Assembly (NCBI RefSeq): GCF_003346775.1
Contig: NZ_CP031219.1
Coordinates: 186,001-250,000 of the forward strand
Origin: Malaciobacter mytili LMG 24559
Lineage (GTDB): Bacteria > Campylobacterota > Campylobacteria > Campylobacterales > Arcobacteraceae
Direction of reading: 5' to 3'
Length of the DNA: 64,000 nt
The stretch's first letter is position 1. Each line of letters begins with the position of its first letter. This document shows, piece after piece, positions 37,003 to 46,412 of this stretch. Below the pieces are notes generated by a model that worked only from the letters and a program-made list of their open reading frames with translations, was not told where the DNA came from and made no database searches. The translations under genes were made by a program, and so were the position numbers.

Positions 37003-37865
37003 TAGTCTCTTAAATCCTGTTTTGTTAAGTTTAAAAACATATCTTCTAAACTTTTGTGTCCAAAATCTATATGTTTAATTTTTAAATTTTCTTGTTTTAT
37101 TTTATAAAATAAACATACCAACTGTTCATAATCCTCTTTTATACTTATCTCTTGTGTTGTATTATTTTCAAATATTATCTTAATTAGCGAATTTTTATAA
37201 ATTAGCTCATCTTTTTTTTCTTGTAAGATGATTTTTGAATTATCCAAAATAGCTATTTCATCACATAAATACTCAACTTCTTCCATATAATGTGAAGTAT
37301 AAATAATCGTAGTATTTTTTTCTTTATTAATATTTTTTATTACATTTAAAATATATTTTCTTGATTGGGGATCAATTCCTACTGTTGGTTCATCTAAATA
37401 TAAAATTTTTGGATTATTTAAAAGACCAATTGCTATATTTAACCTTCTTTTTAATCCACCTGAATAAGTGTGTGCTTGCCTATTTATATATTTTTCTAAA
37501 GAAGTAGCTTCAATACAATATTCTATTCTTTTTTTTAGCTCATTTGCTTTTAATCCATATAATGCACCAAAAAATTCCAAGTTTTCATATGTGGTAAGTT
37601 TTGGATAAAAAGCATAAGTTTGTGGAACATAACTACTTATAGATTTTATCTCATTTGCATGTTTATCTAAATCAAATCCAAAAACCTTTACAATTCCATT
37701 ATCTTTTGGAATTAAAAAGTTTAAAATAGAAACAAGAGTGGTTTTGCCTGCACCATTTGGTCCTAACAGTCCAAATACTGACCCCTCTTTTATACTTAAG
37801 TTTAGATTTTCTAAGATTTTATGTTTTTTGTATGCTTTATTTAAATTTGAAATTTCTATAGACAT
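37002..37865 (-). CDS. ABC transporter ATP-binding protein
   Basis: 287-aa ATPase with Walker A GPNGAGKTT, signature YSGGLKRRL, Walker B ILYLDEPTVGIDP and switch His (YTSHYMEEVEYL), in the DrrA-like export class. It forms the exporter with the ABC-2 permease whose gene it overlaps by 1 nt. ATG start at 37865, 34 nt after the AMP-ligase gene. Confidence 0.92.
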   Translation of the reverse strand: MSIEISNLNKAYKKHKILENLNLSIKEGSVFGLLGPNGAGKTTLVSILNFLIPKDNGIVKVFGFDLDKHANEIKSISSYVPQTYAFYPKLTTYENLEFFGALYGLKANELKKRIEYCIEATSLEKYINRQAHTYSGGLKRRLNIAIGLLNNPKILYLDEPTVGIDPQSRKYILNVIKNINKEKNTTIIYTSHYMEEVEYLCDEIAILDNSKIILQEKKDELIYKNSLIKIIFENNTTQEISIKEDYEQLVCLFYKIKQENLKIKHIDFGHKSLEDMFLNLTKQDLRD

Positions 37866-37899
37866 TTGGTTTCTTTAATTTTTGAAAGTATAACAAAAG

Positions 37900-39114
37900 T
37901 TATATTATTTTCAATTTTTTACCCACACTTGAAGTTGGTATTTTATCAACAACTTTTAATTTTATAGAGAATTTTAAATTTGATAAATTATGTTTTAAAT
38001 ACTCTTTAATCTCTTTTGTTGAAAACTCTTTTTTACTCTCTATTGTTATATCTAAACTTTCATCTTTTAAAGAGCTATCTTTATTGCATACAAAAACTAG
38101 TGCTTTTGAAATATCTTTATGCTCTTCTAAAAGTTGTTCTATTTGAATAGTAGAGTATCTTTTCCCTGCAATTTTAAGTATTTGGGAACTTCTTCCTATT
38201 AGTTTAAATTTATTATCAATAAGTTCAATATAATCAAAAGTTTGAAGTTGTGAATTAATATCTTTAAACTCTTTTTCAAATATAGTTTTTGAAACAAAAG
38301 AAGATTGTATTTTTAATTCATTATCTTTATTTGTAGAAATTTCTACACTTTCAAAAGGAGTCCATAACTCTTCATCATTATATTTATATGCAATTCCTCC
38401 TGTTTCTGTTGAACCAAAAATTTGAATTACATTTGTATTGAATTTTTGTGAGAATTCTTTTGCATTTTGTGCATCTAAAGGACCTGTTGAGCTAATAAAA
38501 ACAGAAGTTCTTAAATCCTTTTGTGAACTAATTTTATTTAAAGCTTTTATATATAAAGGTGTAGTTATTATTAAAGAATTCTCTTCTATTAAATTTAGTA
38601 AATCATTTGGTAAAAAATGCTGTTTTAAAACTATATCAATATTATTATATAAAGGATAAATAATCCCCATTAATGTTCCATAAATATGTATAAAAGGAAC
38701 AGTAACTATTACTCTTTTAATTTTATATTTTTCCAATAATTTTGAAGAGATTTTAATTTCATTTTCCAAGTGTTCTTTAGTTTTTAAAGCTCCCACTGGC
38801 TCCCCTGTACTTCCACTTGTAAAAAATATCATAGAAAAATCTTTTTTATCAAAAATAGTCTTTTCATTAAAACTGGTTTTGTATTCAGGGATATTTAAAG
38901 CTTTTAATTTATTTTCTATTATTTTATTTGTATGATCAAATAAAATAACCTTTGAGTTTGAATAATAAGCTTCTATTATTTTTAGAGCATTTAAGGCTTT
39001 TTTATCAGAACTAATATACCCTAGATGATTTTCTAACTCTTTATTATAAAAATTGTTTTTTTCTAAAGAATAGGTATTTATTGTTAAATCATCATTATGC
39101 ACAATTAGTTTCAT
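37900..39114 (-). CDS. AMP-dependent ligase for the aryl starter acid
   Basis: 404-aa adenylate-forming enzyme, shorter than the usual 500-550 aa, as in aryl polyene loci. It has the P-loop FFTSGSTGEPVGALKT, the adenylation motif FGSTETGG and a C-terminal lysine in PTSSVGKKLK. Expected to activate 4-coumarate or a related aryl acid, made by the ammonia-lyase, and load it on an ACP. It overlaps the MMPL gene by 20 nt. Confidence 0.85.
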   Translation of the reverse strand: MKLIVHNDDLTINTYSLEKNNFYNKELENHLGYISSDKKALNALKIIEAYYSNSKVILFDHTNKIIENKLKALNIPEYKTSFNEKTIFDKKDFSMIFFTSGSTGEPVGALKTKEHLENEIKISSKLLEKYKIKRVIVTVPFIHIYGTLMGIIYPLYNNIDIVLKQHFLPNDLLNLIEENSLIITTPLYIKALNKISSQKDLRTSVFISSTGPLDAQNAKEFSQKFNTNVIQIFGSTETGGIAYKYNDEELWTPFESVEISTNKDNELKIQSSFVSKTIFEKEFKDINSQLQTFDYIELIDNKFKLIGRSSQILKIAGKRYSTIQIEQLLEEHKDISKALVFVCNKDSSLKDESLDITIESKKEFSTKEIKEYLKHNLSNLKFSIKLKVVDKIPTSSVGKKLKII

Positions 39115-41224
39115 TATTTGACCTTTTTGAAAATATTAATAGTAAAGCAATAGCAATAATTCCTATAGTTGCAATTACTCCAATTGCCTTTAAAGAGTTT
39201 ATTTTACTAAAAATTAAAACTCCAAATCCAGCAAAAGTGCTAAGTAAAGAGTATATTATTGCTTCTTTTGTTTTTTTATCCAATCGTTTTGAAGTATATA
39301 TTCCATAATCAATAGAAAAAGATAAAAGTATAAAAATCATAAAAATATGTAAAATATTAAATTCTATAAAATATGATGAAATAAAAATTAAACATAAAGG
39401 GAAAACTATATAATTAAAAGAGTTTAAAAACTCTTTTTTTGTAATTATAAATAATAAACTAAAGATTATAATAAGTGCAATTGCACCAAAAAAAAGTAGT
39501 TCATTTTTAACTTTAAGTAGAGATTTTTCAAATAGCAAAGTCATACTTAAAGGATATACAAAGTCAAATTTTTCTATATTCTTTAGCTCATCTTTTTTTA
39601 TAGTTACATAAGATAAAAGTGAGTTATTATGTTTGATAATATCTATGTTTAATTGTTTTAGTTCTTCTATCGTATCGTAAGTTATGGTTTTTTCTTGTAT
39701 CTTATATGCATCAGTAAAAAAATCTTTTCTAAATCCAAGCTTTGAAGCTTCAATACCTATTGTATTTTTTAATTGTAAAAATTCTTTGCTTTGTAAAAGA
39801 GTATTTCTTTGTTTTAAAATCTCTTCATTTACTAAATAAGCTAAAGGAGATTTTATATATTTTACTTCTTGTTTAATTTTTTCAATATTTAAAATTAACT
39901 CATCAATATTTTTTGCTGTTATTAAAATCTTTATAATATTATCTTCTTTTAAATTTTTATTGAAAAACTCTTCTTTTTCTTTTAAAACTTTATTATCATA
40001 ATCTAAATTTTTTAAATTTAAATCAAATGTAATAAATTGAGAAAAAACAATTAAAACTATTAAGGAAAATACAAAAATGATCTTTGGAGAAATTAGTTCT
40101 AGTTTTAAACTAAAAGTTTTATTTTGTTTTGGTAAAAATCCAATTTTAGGGAAAAGAAAAGAGAATTGTAAATATGAAATTGTTAAAGAAATAACTGCAA
40201 AAATACAAATATGAGTAATTAAATCAAAAGAGACAAAACTAATTGTAAAGAAAACTAAAAGAGTTGTTAAAAAGCCATAAAAAACCTCTTTATTAAACTT
40301 TTTATTATTTGAATAATATCCGTGAATATAGTTATGAAACATATAATCAATGGCAACAGTACTAATTGAAATCCCAAAAACTATTACAAAAATAGAAATT
40401 TCATTAAATAAAGAAGTTACTATTACTATTGATAAAATAGTAGAAGTTGCTAATGCAGTTAAAGTATTTAAAAGTAAAGAGAAGTTTCTTAAAATAACTA
40501 AATACAATAAAAGAAGAATAATAGTTGCTATTAAAATAATCTTATTTACATCATCTTTAATTGCTTTTTCATTTTCTACATAATAAAAAATTGGAGAGAA
40601 AACTATAATCTCTTGGTAATTCTTTGTAATACTATTTACACTATTATAAAGCTTTTTATACTCTTGCAAAGAGTTTAGTTTTTCATCTATCATAAAAAAT
40701 GAAATATAACCAAAATCACCAATAGTAATATGAGAGTTTTTTAAATTAAATACTAAGTGTAAACTCTCATCTTTAAAAAGTTTAAAAGGGTCTTGTTTAT
40801 CTATAAGAATAGGGAAAAAAGAGTTATTTAAATTCTCATATAAAGTAGTAAGTTCTTGTTTTATATTAATATTTTCAAATCTTTGTTTATCAAACTCTTT
40901 ATAATATAGTTTAAACTCTTGTTTATAAGTTTCCAATTGATTATTATAAAAAACTTTTTTTAAAGTTAAACCCTCTATTTTTGAAAGTTCTTCTTCTAAT
41001 TTTATAGTTTTGTTATAAGATTCTTTTTCAAGTCCTTTAACACTTAAAAGTAAAAGCTTTGAACTTTTAAATTTATCATACTCTTGTAAAAATGATTTTT
41101 CTTCACTTTTAGGAAGTAAAGTTAAAATACTATTTGAGATTTTACTAAAGCTATTTGTATTTATTAATACTATTATAGAAAAAAGAAAAAGTATAAAAAC
41201 TAGATATTTAATTAGTTTGTTCAA
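39095..41224 (-). CDS. MMPL/RND-like exporter
   Basis: 709-aa membrane protein with two RND halves: a helix (about 5-25), a large periplasmic loop, a bundle of five helices (about 225-350), a helix near 375-395, a second loop and a last bundle (about 575-700). The CGISTVAIDYMFH and FSIDYGIYTSKR segments carry the acidic residue used for proton coupling in this superfamily. It matches the exporter of aryl polyene clusters that carries the acylated pigment across the envelope. TTG start at 41224. Confidence 0.82.
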   Translation of the reverse strand: MNKLIKYLVFILFLFSIIVLINTNSFSKISNSILTLLPKSEEKSFLQEYDKFKSSKLLLLSVKGLEKESYNKTIKLEEELSKIEGLTLKKVFYNNQLETYKQEFKLYYKEFDKQRFENINIKQELTTLYENLNNSFFPILIDKQDPFKLFKDESLHLVFNLKNSHITIGDFGYISFFMIDEKLNSLQEYKKLYNSVNSITKNYQEIIVFSPIFYYVENEKAIKDDVNKIILIATIILLLLYLVILRNFSLLLNTLTALATSTILSIVIVTSLFNEISIFVIVFGISISTVAIDYMFHNYIHGYYSNNKKFNKEVFYGFLTTLLVFFTISFVSFDLITHICIFAVISLTISYLQFSFLFPKIGFLPKQNKTFSLKLELISPKIIFVFSLIVLIVFSQFITFDLNLKNLDYDNKVLKEKEEFFNKNLKEDNIIKILITAKNIDELILNIEKIKQEVKYIKSPLAYLVNEEILKQRNTLLQSKEFLQLKNTIGIEASKLGFRKDFFTDAYKIQEKTITYDTIEELKQLNIDIIKHNNSLLSYVTIKKDELKNIEKFDFVYPLSMTLLFEKSLLKVKNELLFFGAIALIIIFSLLFIITKKEFLNSFNYIVFPLCLIFISSYFIEFNILHIFMIFILLSFSIDYGIYTSKRLDKKTKEAIIYSLLSTFAGFGVLIFSKINSLKAIGVIATIGIIAIALLLIFSKRSNNETNCA

Positions 41225-41678
41225 TTATAATCCTATCATTATTGTGTAAATAAATTTTTAGAAAAATTAGTTTTTCTTTCTTTTTTTTATATTCAACTTT
41301 TTGCATATATTTTGAAATAATCTCTTTGGGAGCTAAAAGTATTAAATCATTTTGTTTTTCTTGAATAAAGAATTTATTAATTACATTTGAATTATTATGA
41401 AAAATTCCTTCTAAAATTAGAAAGTATATCTTTGCTGCAATATTATTAAGCTCTATTTGTTCCTTATCTTTAATTTTATAAAGTTTGTCATTTTTAAAAT
41501 ATAAAGTCTCTTTACTATTTTTATACCAAGTTTTTATACTATTTTCTTTAAATTCTATAAAACCTTTTTTATAAATAGAATTATCCAAAGCATAAAGGTA
41601 TCTTTCTTCTTTAAACTCAATAACCAAAGCAAAAGAAAAATTAAAAAAGATTAATAAAAAAAATAGAAATTTATGCAT
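41208..41678 (-). CDS. LolA-like periplasmic carrier
   Basis: 156-aa exported protein with a signal peptide (about 1-17, FFNFSFA) and a LolA-like antiparallel beta structure of alternating hydrophobic residues. Such proteins in aryl polyene loci sit next to the MMPL exporter and probably ferry the lipid-linked pigment through the periplasm to the outer membrane. It overlaps the MMPL gene by 17 nt and the upstream membrane-protein gene by 8 nt, consistent with coupled function. Confidence 0.68.
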   Translation of the reverse strand: MHKFLFFLLIFFNFSFALVIEFKEERYLYALDNSIYKKGFIEFKENSIKTWYKNSKETLYFKNDKLYKIKDKEQIELNNIAAKIYFLILEGIFHNNSNVINKFFIQEKQNDLILLAPKEIISKYMQKVEYKKKKEKLIFLKIYLHNNDRIIIEQTN

Positions 41679-42213
41679 CTTTTAAACTCTTATTAAAAAT
41701 AAATTTTTTATGCAAAAATTGTAAAATTCCTGCAAATATAAAAATAAAATACCAGCCAAATGAACTGTAATATAACCAAAAACTTATATTTTCACTAATA
41801 AAAATATAAAAGTGAATTAAACAATTTACTAAAGCTGTAAAAAACCAAAAAAGAGTACTTTTATAAATATACTCTTCTTCTTTTTTATCAATATTTTTTT
41901 TGCTAAATTTCTTTGCAAAAAAAAGAATAATAGAAGTTTTATTTATATAACTTATTAAAATTAAAGCAGTAAAAAATATAGCTATTAATAAAGGTAAAAC
42001 TTTTAAAATATAAAAAGATTCAATAAAATATGTAATAACTGCAATAAAAATATAAACTAAAGGATATAAAGCCTGCTTATAGTCTTTTTTAATTGTTATA
42101 AAAAACCAAAGAAGGCTTATAATAAATATGTTTATACAAACAATTTTTATATCAAAATATCTTAGCGAAAAAAACACAAAAGGTGCATATAACAAAGATA
42201 TTAAGATATTCAT
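41671..42213 (-). CDS. Polytopic membrane protein of aryl polyene loci
   Basis: 180-aa protein with about five to six hydrophobic segments spread along its length and lysine-rich loops. It resembles COG4648-type membrane proteins found in aryl polyene clusters, by size, topology and position; family assignment is tentative. Function unknown. It lies 2 nt from the ketoreductase gene and overlaps the LolA-like gene by 8 nt. Confidence 0.62.
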   Translation of the reverse strand: MNILISLLYAPFVFFSLRYFDIKIVCINIFIISLLWFFITIKKDYKQALYPLVYIFIAVITYFIESFYILKVLPLLIAIFFTALILISYINKTSIILFFAKKFSKKNIDKKEEEYIYKSTLFWFFTALVNCLIHFYIFISENISFWLYYSSFGWYFIFIFAGILQFLHKKFIFNKSLKDA

Positions 42214-42215
42214 AT

Positions 42216-42914
42216 TTACCTAACCATTGCTCCACTTATATTTAAAACTTCTCCACTTACATAAGTTGCTTCTACTCCCATAAAATATGCACATTTAGCA
42301 ACTTCTTTAGCCTCTCCTAATCTTCCAAGAGGAATACTTTTTTTTAGCTCTTTTATATTTGGAATATTTTCAATCATTTCTGATTTGATAATTCCTGGGG
42401 CTAAAGCATTTACTCTAATATTATATCTTCCAAGTTCAATAGCTAACGTTTTTGTAAAAGCAATAACTCCACCTTTACTTGCACTATAATTAGCCTGCCC
42501 AGCATTTCCTCCAATCCCAGAGATAGAAGCTATATTAACAATACTTCCTTTTTTATTCATCATCATTTTTTTAGAAATTACTTTTGTAACAAAAAATGCC
42601 CCATTTAAATTTGTATTTATAACATCTTCCCACTCTTCATCACTCATAAAGAAAAATAAGTTATCTTTTATAATTCCAGCATTATTTATTAGTACATCAA
42701 CTTCAAGGTCCTCTAAAGTAGTTTTAATTGATTCTTTATCTTTCATATTAAAAGTGATTAATTCTCCTTGATTATTAATCTCTTCTAAGATTTCAGTTGC
42801 TTTTTGTTTATTACTATTGTAATGAATATATACATAAAATCCATTTTTTGCATACTCTTTTACAATAGCTTCCCCAATACTTCCTGTTGCTCCTGTTACT
42901 AATACTTTTTGCAT
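42216..42914 (-). CDS. 3-oxoacyl-ACP reductase (FabG type)
   Basis: 232-aa short-chain dehydrogenase with the NADPH-binding GATGSIGEA (about 7-15), structural NNAG and catalytic S-Y-K residues (NIASIS, then YSASKGG). It reduces the 3-oxoacyl-ACP intermediates made by the ketosynthases, so the dehydratases can form the polyene. Only one ketoreductase is seen in the cluster. ATG at 42914, 10 nt from the lyase gene. Confidence 0.92.
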   Translation of the reverse strand: MQKVLVTGATGSIGEAIVKEYAKNGFYVYIHYNSNKQKATEILEEINNQGELITFNMKDKESIKTTLEDLEVDVLINNAGIIKDNLFFFMSDEEWEDVINTNLNGAFFVTKVISKKMMMNKKGSIVNIASISGIGGNAGQANYSASKGGVIAFTKTLAIELGRYNIRVNALAPGIIKSEMIENIPNIKELKKSIPLGRLGEAKEVAKCAYFMGVEATYVSGEVLNISGAMVR

Positions 42915-42924
42915 CTTTTCTTCT

Positions 42925-44445
42925 TTAAATAAATTTTTTATTTTGAATTAGAGTATTAATTGCTTCAATATCAAAATCCATTCTTCTATCTTCATAAAGA
43001 GGTTTAATAATAGTTCTTGTAATATCATAGATATTTTTTAGATGAGGTGAAACTTCTTTTGAGCCTCTAATATCAACAGCTTGTGCCATACCTATAAAGG
43101 CAATTGATAGCATATTATATAAATCTGGAATCATTTTTGCAAAATCGTTTGCTGCAGTAGTTCCCATAGAAACTTTATCTTGGTTTAAAGATTCTGTTGG
43201 TCTTGAGTGAATTGAAGCTGCTGTTGTATTTTTTATAACATCAGCACTTAATGAGCTAAGACTTATTTGCATAGCTTTAAAACCATGATAATATGGCTCT
43301 TTTGAAAGTTTTAAATTTTCTCCTAAACCTCTATTGAATTTATGATCAACTAGTAGTGCAAACTCTTTATCTAATAAATCAGCTAAATTAGCTGCGCATA
43401 TTTTTAAAGTATCCATAGCATGTGCCACATATCCACCATAGAAGTTCCCAGATGTATAGATTTTTTGATTTTCACCATCAATTAAAGGGTTGTCATTTAC
43501 TGAGTTTATTTCTGTTTCTACCCATTTTTTTGAAATATCTAGATTATCTCTTATTACTCCTAATACTTGAGGAGCACATCTCATTGAATAAGTATCTTGA
43601 ATATTTAAATCATTATCTGCAAAAAACTTATCATATCTATCATCTCTTCCATGAGTTAATTTTGAACCAGCAATTTTTCTTTTAATATTTTTTGCACTTG
43701 CAATTTGACCATCAAAAGGTTTTGAATCATGTACAAAATCTTCAACAGGAGTATCATCTCCTAATAAAACTTCAAACATTCCAGCTACATATGATTCCAT
43801 TGAGTCTAAGATTGTTTCAAACTCTTCAATTGCTGCAAGGGCAATAGCACTCATAACTGTTGTACCATTCATAATAGCTAAAGCCTCTTTTGGTTTAAAT
43901 TCATAAGGTTGAATATTTAACTGTTCATATACTTCTTGAACAGGTTTAATTTCCCCTTTATAATATACTTCTCTTTCCCCTGCAATAACGGCAGCTATAT
44001 ATGATAAAGGAGTTAAATCTCCACTAGCTCCCACTGAACCTTGAGATGGAATTACAGGAATAATATCTTCTTTTATTAAAAATTCAAGTCTTTTTAGTAA
44101 TTCTACACTAACTCCAGATCTAGCTTTACTTAAAGAAATAGTTCTCATAATAACAGCATATCTACAAACTTTATAAGATAGTTTTGTTCCTATTCCACAA
44201 CCATGAAATCTAAAAAGGTTTTTTTGTAAAGTTTTACTATCTTCATAACTTACATAATTTTTACCACTTGCTCCATATCCTGTAGTAATTCCATAAATTG
44301 GCTTACCTTCTTTTATTTGATTCATTAAAAAATCATGAGTATGGTTAATATAGTTTAAAAAGTTTTCATCTTTTGAAATCTCAATATTGCAAGATTGTAT
44401 AATCTCTTTTAGTGTTATATATCTTTTATCAATTAATAAATTCAT
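42925..44445 (-). CDS. Aromatic amino acid ammonia-lyase (HAL/TAL family)
   Basis: 506-aa MIO-dependent lyase. The Ala-Ser-Gly triad that cyclises to the MIO cofactor is at 140-142 (SVGASGDLTPL), and the catalytic Tyr at 57 (TTGYG). The residue pair that selects the substrate ring appears to be Phe80-His81 (LFRFHGCG), neither the His-Leu of Rhodobacter TAL nor the usual Ser-His of histidases. By context it should make 4-coumarate from tyrosine as starter acid. ATG at 44445 overlaps the acyltransferase stop (ATGA); an upstream TTG is less likely. Confidence 0.88.
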   Translation of the reverse strand: MNLLIDKRYITLKEIIQSCNIEISKDENFLNYINHTHDFLMNQIKEGKPIYGITTGYGASGKNYVSYEDSKTLQKNLFRFHGCGIGTKLSYKVCRYAVIMRTISLSKARSGVSVELLKRLEFLIKEDIIPVIPSQGSVGASGDLTPLSYIAAVIAGEREVYYKGEIKPVQEVYEQLNIQPYEFKPKEALAIMNGTTVMSAIALAAIEEFETILDSMESYVAGMFEVLLGDDTPVEDFVHDSKPFDGQIASAKNIKRKIAGSKLTHGRDDRYDKFFADNDLNIQDTYSMRCAPQVLGVIRDNLDISKKWVETEINSVNDNPLIDGENQKIYTSGNFYGGYVAHAMDTLKICAANLADLLDKEFALLVDHKFNRGLGENLKLSKEPYYHGFKAMQISLSSLSADVIKNTTAASIHSRPTESLNQDKVSMGTTAANDFAKMIPDLYNMLSIAFIGMAQAVDIRGSKEVSPHLKNIYDITRTIIKPLYEDRRMDFDIEAINTLIQNKKFI

Positions 44446-45308
44446 TTTTTCTCCCAAAAATCATAAAAATTAAACCATTGTAATGGATATTCTTTTAGTA
44501 TATTAGTTAAAGCTTTTACATATTGCTTCATAGCAATATCAATAGCAACATCCTCTTTTTTTGTTTTATCTAATTGTATTCTTTTATATAAAAGTTCATA
44601 TTCTCTTGTATTCTTTAGTATTACAAATAAAACAATAATTGGTTTGTTTGTCTTATATGCAATTAAAAAAGGATTTTTATTAAAATATGCTTTTTCATTA
44701 AAAAAATCTAAACAGTATTCATATTTTTCATTTAAGGCTCTATCTCCCATAAAAGCTACAGATTCATTTTCCAATAAGGCATTGCCAATGGCAATTGAAG
44801 TTGCAAGTGAACCTTTTGAAATATCTATTATTTTTACACAATCTTGGTTTTTTTTATTTAGTAATTCTTCAAACTCTTTAGCATTTTTTATCATGGCTTC
44901 ATTCATTACTACATTGATTTTTACATTTTCAACATTAAAATAATTACTTGCAGTTGCCCAGCCACCAAAATGGTTTGATACTATAAGTGCCCCATTTTTT
45001 ACATCTTCTAGTAAAACTTTTCTATCTTTATATAAAAAAGTATAATCTTCAGGATTAGCTTTTGAAATAAATCTATCTGAAGTTGTAAGTGCATAGTTAA
45101 ATAGGTGTTTAAAAAAGATTTTATTTGTAAATTTTATTCCAAGTTTTAAATAATATTTTTTTAAGGCTTTTCTTACATTTGATGCAAATAAAAAGTAGTA
45201 TAGCACTACAAAATATAAAGAATAATATACACTTTTATATCCAAAAATTTTATAAAAAGTATATAGTGTTTTTACTATTGGACCACCAACTCTTTGTTTA
45301 GCTGACAT
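44442..45308 (-). CDS. LpxL/HtrB-like acyltransferase
   Basis: 288-aa lipid A biosynthesis-type acyltransferase with a membrane helix near 20-42 and the catalytic region VSNHFGGWATASNYF (His-x4 box), followed by MGDRALNEKYEY. In aryl polyene clusters such enzymes attach the pigment or an acyl chain to a lipid anchor. ATG starts directly after the glycosyltransferase stop; its own TGA overlaps the ammonia-lyase start. Confidence 0.85.
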   Translation of the reverse strand: MSAKQRVGGPIVKTLYTFYKIFGYKSVYYSLYFVVLYYFLFASNVRKALKKYYLKLGIKFTNKIFFKHLFNYALTTSDRFISKANPEDYTFLYKDRKVLLEDVKNGALIVSNHFGGWATASNYFNVENVKINVVMNEAMIKNAKEFEELLNKKNQDCVKIIDISKGSLATSIAIGNALLENESVAFMGDRALNEKYEYCLDFFNEKAYFNKNPFLIAYKTNKPIIVLFVILKNTREYELLYKRIQLDKTKKEDVAIDIAMKQYVKALTNILKEYPLQWFNFYDFWEKK

Positions 45309-46025
45309 TTACAAAATACCTTTTAATAAAAATATTTTTTGTAAAAAAAGTTTTAAGTGTAAAAGAGTAATAGAGATGGTATCTTTATAGTTATTAAAAT
45401 GACTAACCCTCTCTTCAGGAGTTGGATAATAACACTCAATAGTAGTATCTGATATTTTTTTATATTTCCAATAATGTTTTACTAAAACTTCTGCTTCAAA
45501 ATTAAATCTTTTACTTTTTATACCTAAATCAAGTATAGAAACAGGATATAACCTAAAGCCTGTTAAAGAATCAGTTATATCATAGCCACTATTTAGTTTA
45601 ATCCAAAAATTATGAAAGGCTCTTCCTATTTTGGATTTTTTAGGTACATTTTCTATTTCAAAGTTTCTTGAACCTATAACTATTTGATTATCTGTTGTAA
45701 TACAATTTTGTAATTTATATATTTCACTTGCAAGATGTTGCCCATCCCCATCCATACTTACAAAATAGTTATATCCTAATTCTTTTGCTTTTTTAGCACC
45801 TGTTAAAATTGCTTCACCCTTCCCAAGATTAGTTTCATGTCTTAAAATTATAATATTAGGATGACTTGGGATTAAATCGCTAACTTTAATTTGTGAACCA
45901 TCATCAATAACTATTAATTTATAATTATTCTTTAATACATCATCAGTTACATTTTTTATTGTTTTAGGGTTATTATATGTGGGAATTATGACTATTATAT
46001 TATTCTGTGACAAAAGTAAACTCAC
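45309..46025 (-). CDS. Family 2 glycosyltransferase
   Basis: 238-aa GT-A glycosyltransferase: VIIPTYNNPKTI, the nucleotide site DDGS and the metal-binding DGDGQH. It resembles dolichyl-phosphate-mannose synthase-like enzymes and is fully soluble, without a membrane tail. In aryl polyene pathways a glycosyltransferase helps build the lipid-linked anchor. GTG start at 46025 overlaps the dehydratase gene by 26 nt. Confidence 0.85.
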   Translation of the reverse strand: MSLLLSQNNIIVIIPTYNNPKTIKNVTDDVLKNNYKLIVIDDGSQIKVSDLIPSHPNIIILRHETNLGKGEAILTGAKKAKELGYNYFVSMDGDGQHLASEIYKLQNCITTDNQIVIGSRNFEIENVPKKSKIGRAFHNFWIKLNSGYDITDSLTGFRLYPVSILDLGIKSKRFNFEAEVLVKHYWKYKKISDTTIECYYPTPEERVSHFNNYKDTISITLLHLKLFLQKIFLLKGIL

Positions 46026-46320
46026 TACATTTTTGATTATCTTTTTTTGTTATAACTAAAAAAGAATTATTTTTATTGTTTATCTCAAATTTTATTTTAT
46101 CATTTGGTAAAATTGGATTTATAAATTTTGCTTTTTTTATAAGTATAACTTTTTTTTCTAATAAATTACTTGCTATATCTATTTGTAAAAAAGCAGGCAA
46201 AAGACTATTCTCTGGGAAATGAGCTTGAAATATCGGATGATTTTTATCTGAAAAAAGAATTTCATAATTAAAGAAATTTTCATTAATTTCACTATTTAAA
46301 ATCCTATATAAATTGTGCAA
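46000..46320 (-). CDS. 3-hydroxyacyl-ACP dehydratase-like hotdog protein
   Basis: 106-aa single hotdog domain. The HPIFQAHFPENSLLPAFLQID segment matches the FabZ/FabA HFPxxxxxPG region with the catalytic histidine retained, and the rest gives the long beta strands of the fold. It is expected to dehydrate 3-hydroxyacyl-ACP to enoyl-ACP during polyene growth. TTG start at 46320 behind GGGAGA. First gene of the minus operon; the halogenase-like gene diverges from it. Confidence 0.75.
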   Translation of the reverse strand: MHNLYRILNSEINENFFNYEILFSDKNHPIFQAHFPENSLLPAFLQIDIASNLLEKKVILIKKAKFINPILPNDKIKFEINNKNNSFLVITKKDNQKCSEFTFVTE

Positions 46321-46412
46321 TAAATTCTCCCAAAATGAATAATAATTAAGTTAGATATTTTATCAAAAGTTAACTAAGTATATAATAATGCAATCATTTT
46401 CAAGGAGTATTT
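46321..46412. promoter_or_regulatory. Divergent promoter region of the pigment cluster
   Basis: 92 nt between the two large operons. On the plus strand TATAAT at 46381-46386 lies 27 nt before the GTG start at 46413 (ribosome binding site AAGGAG at 46402). On the minus strand a T/A-rich stretch with a possible -10 near 46350 precedes GGGAGA. No obvious operator repeat is visible. Confidence 0.55.
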
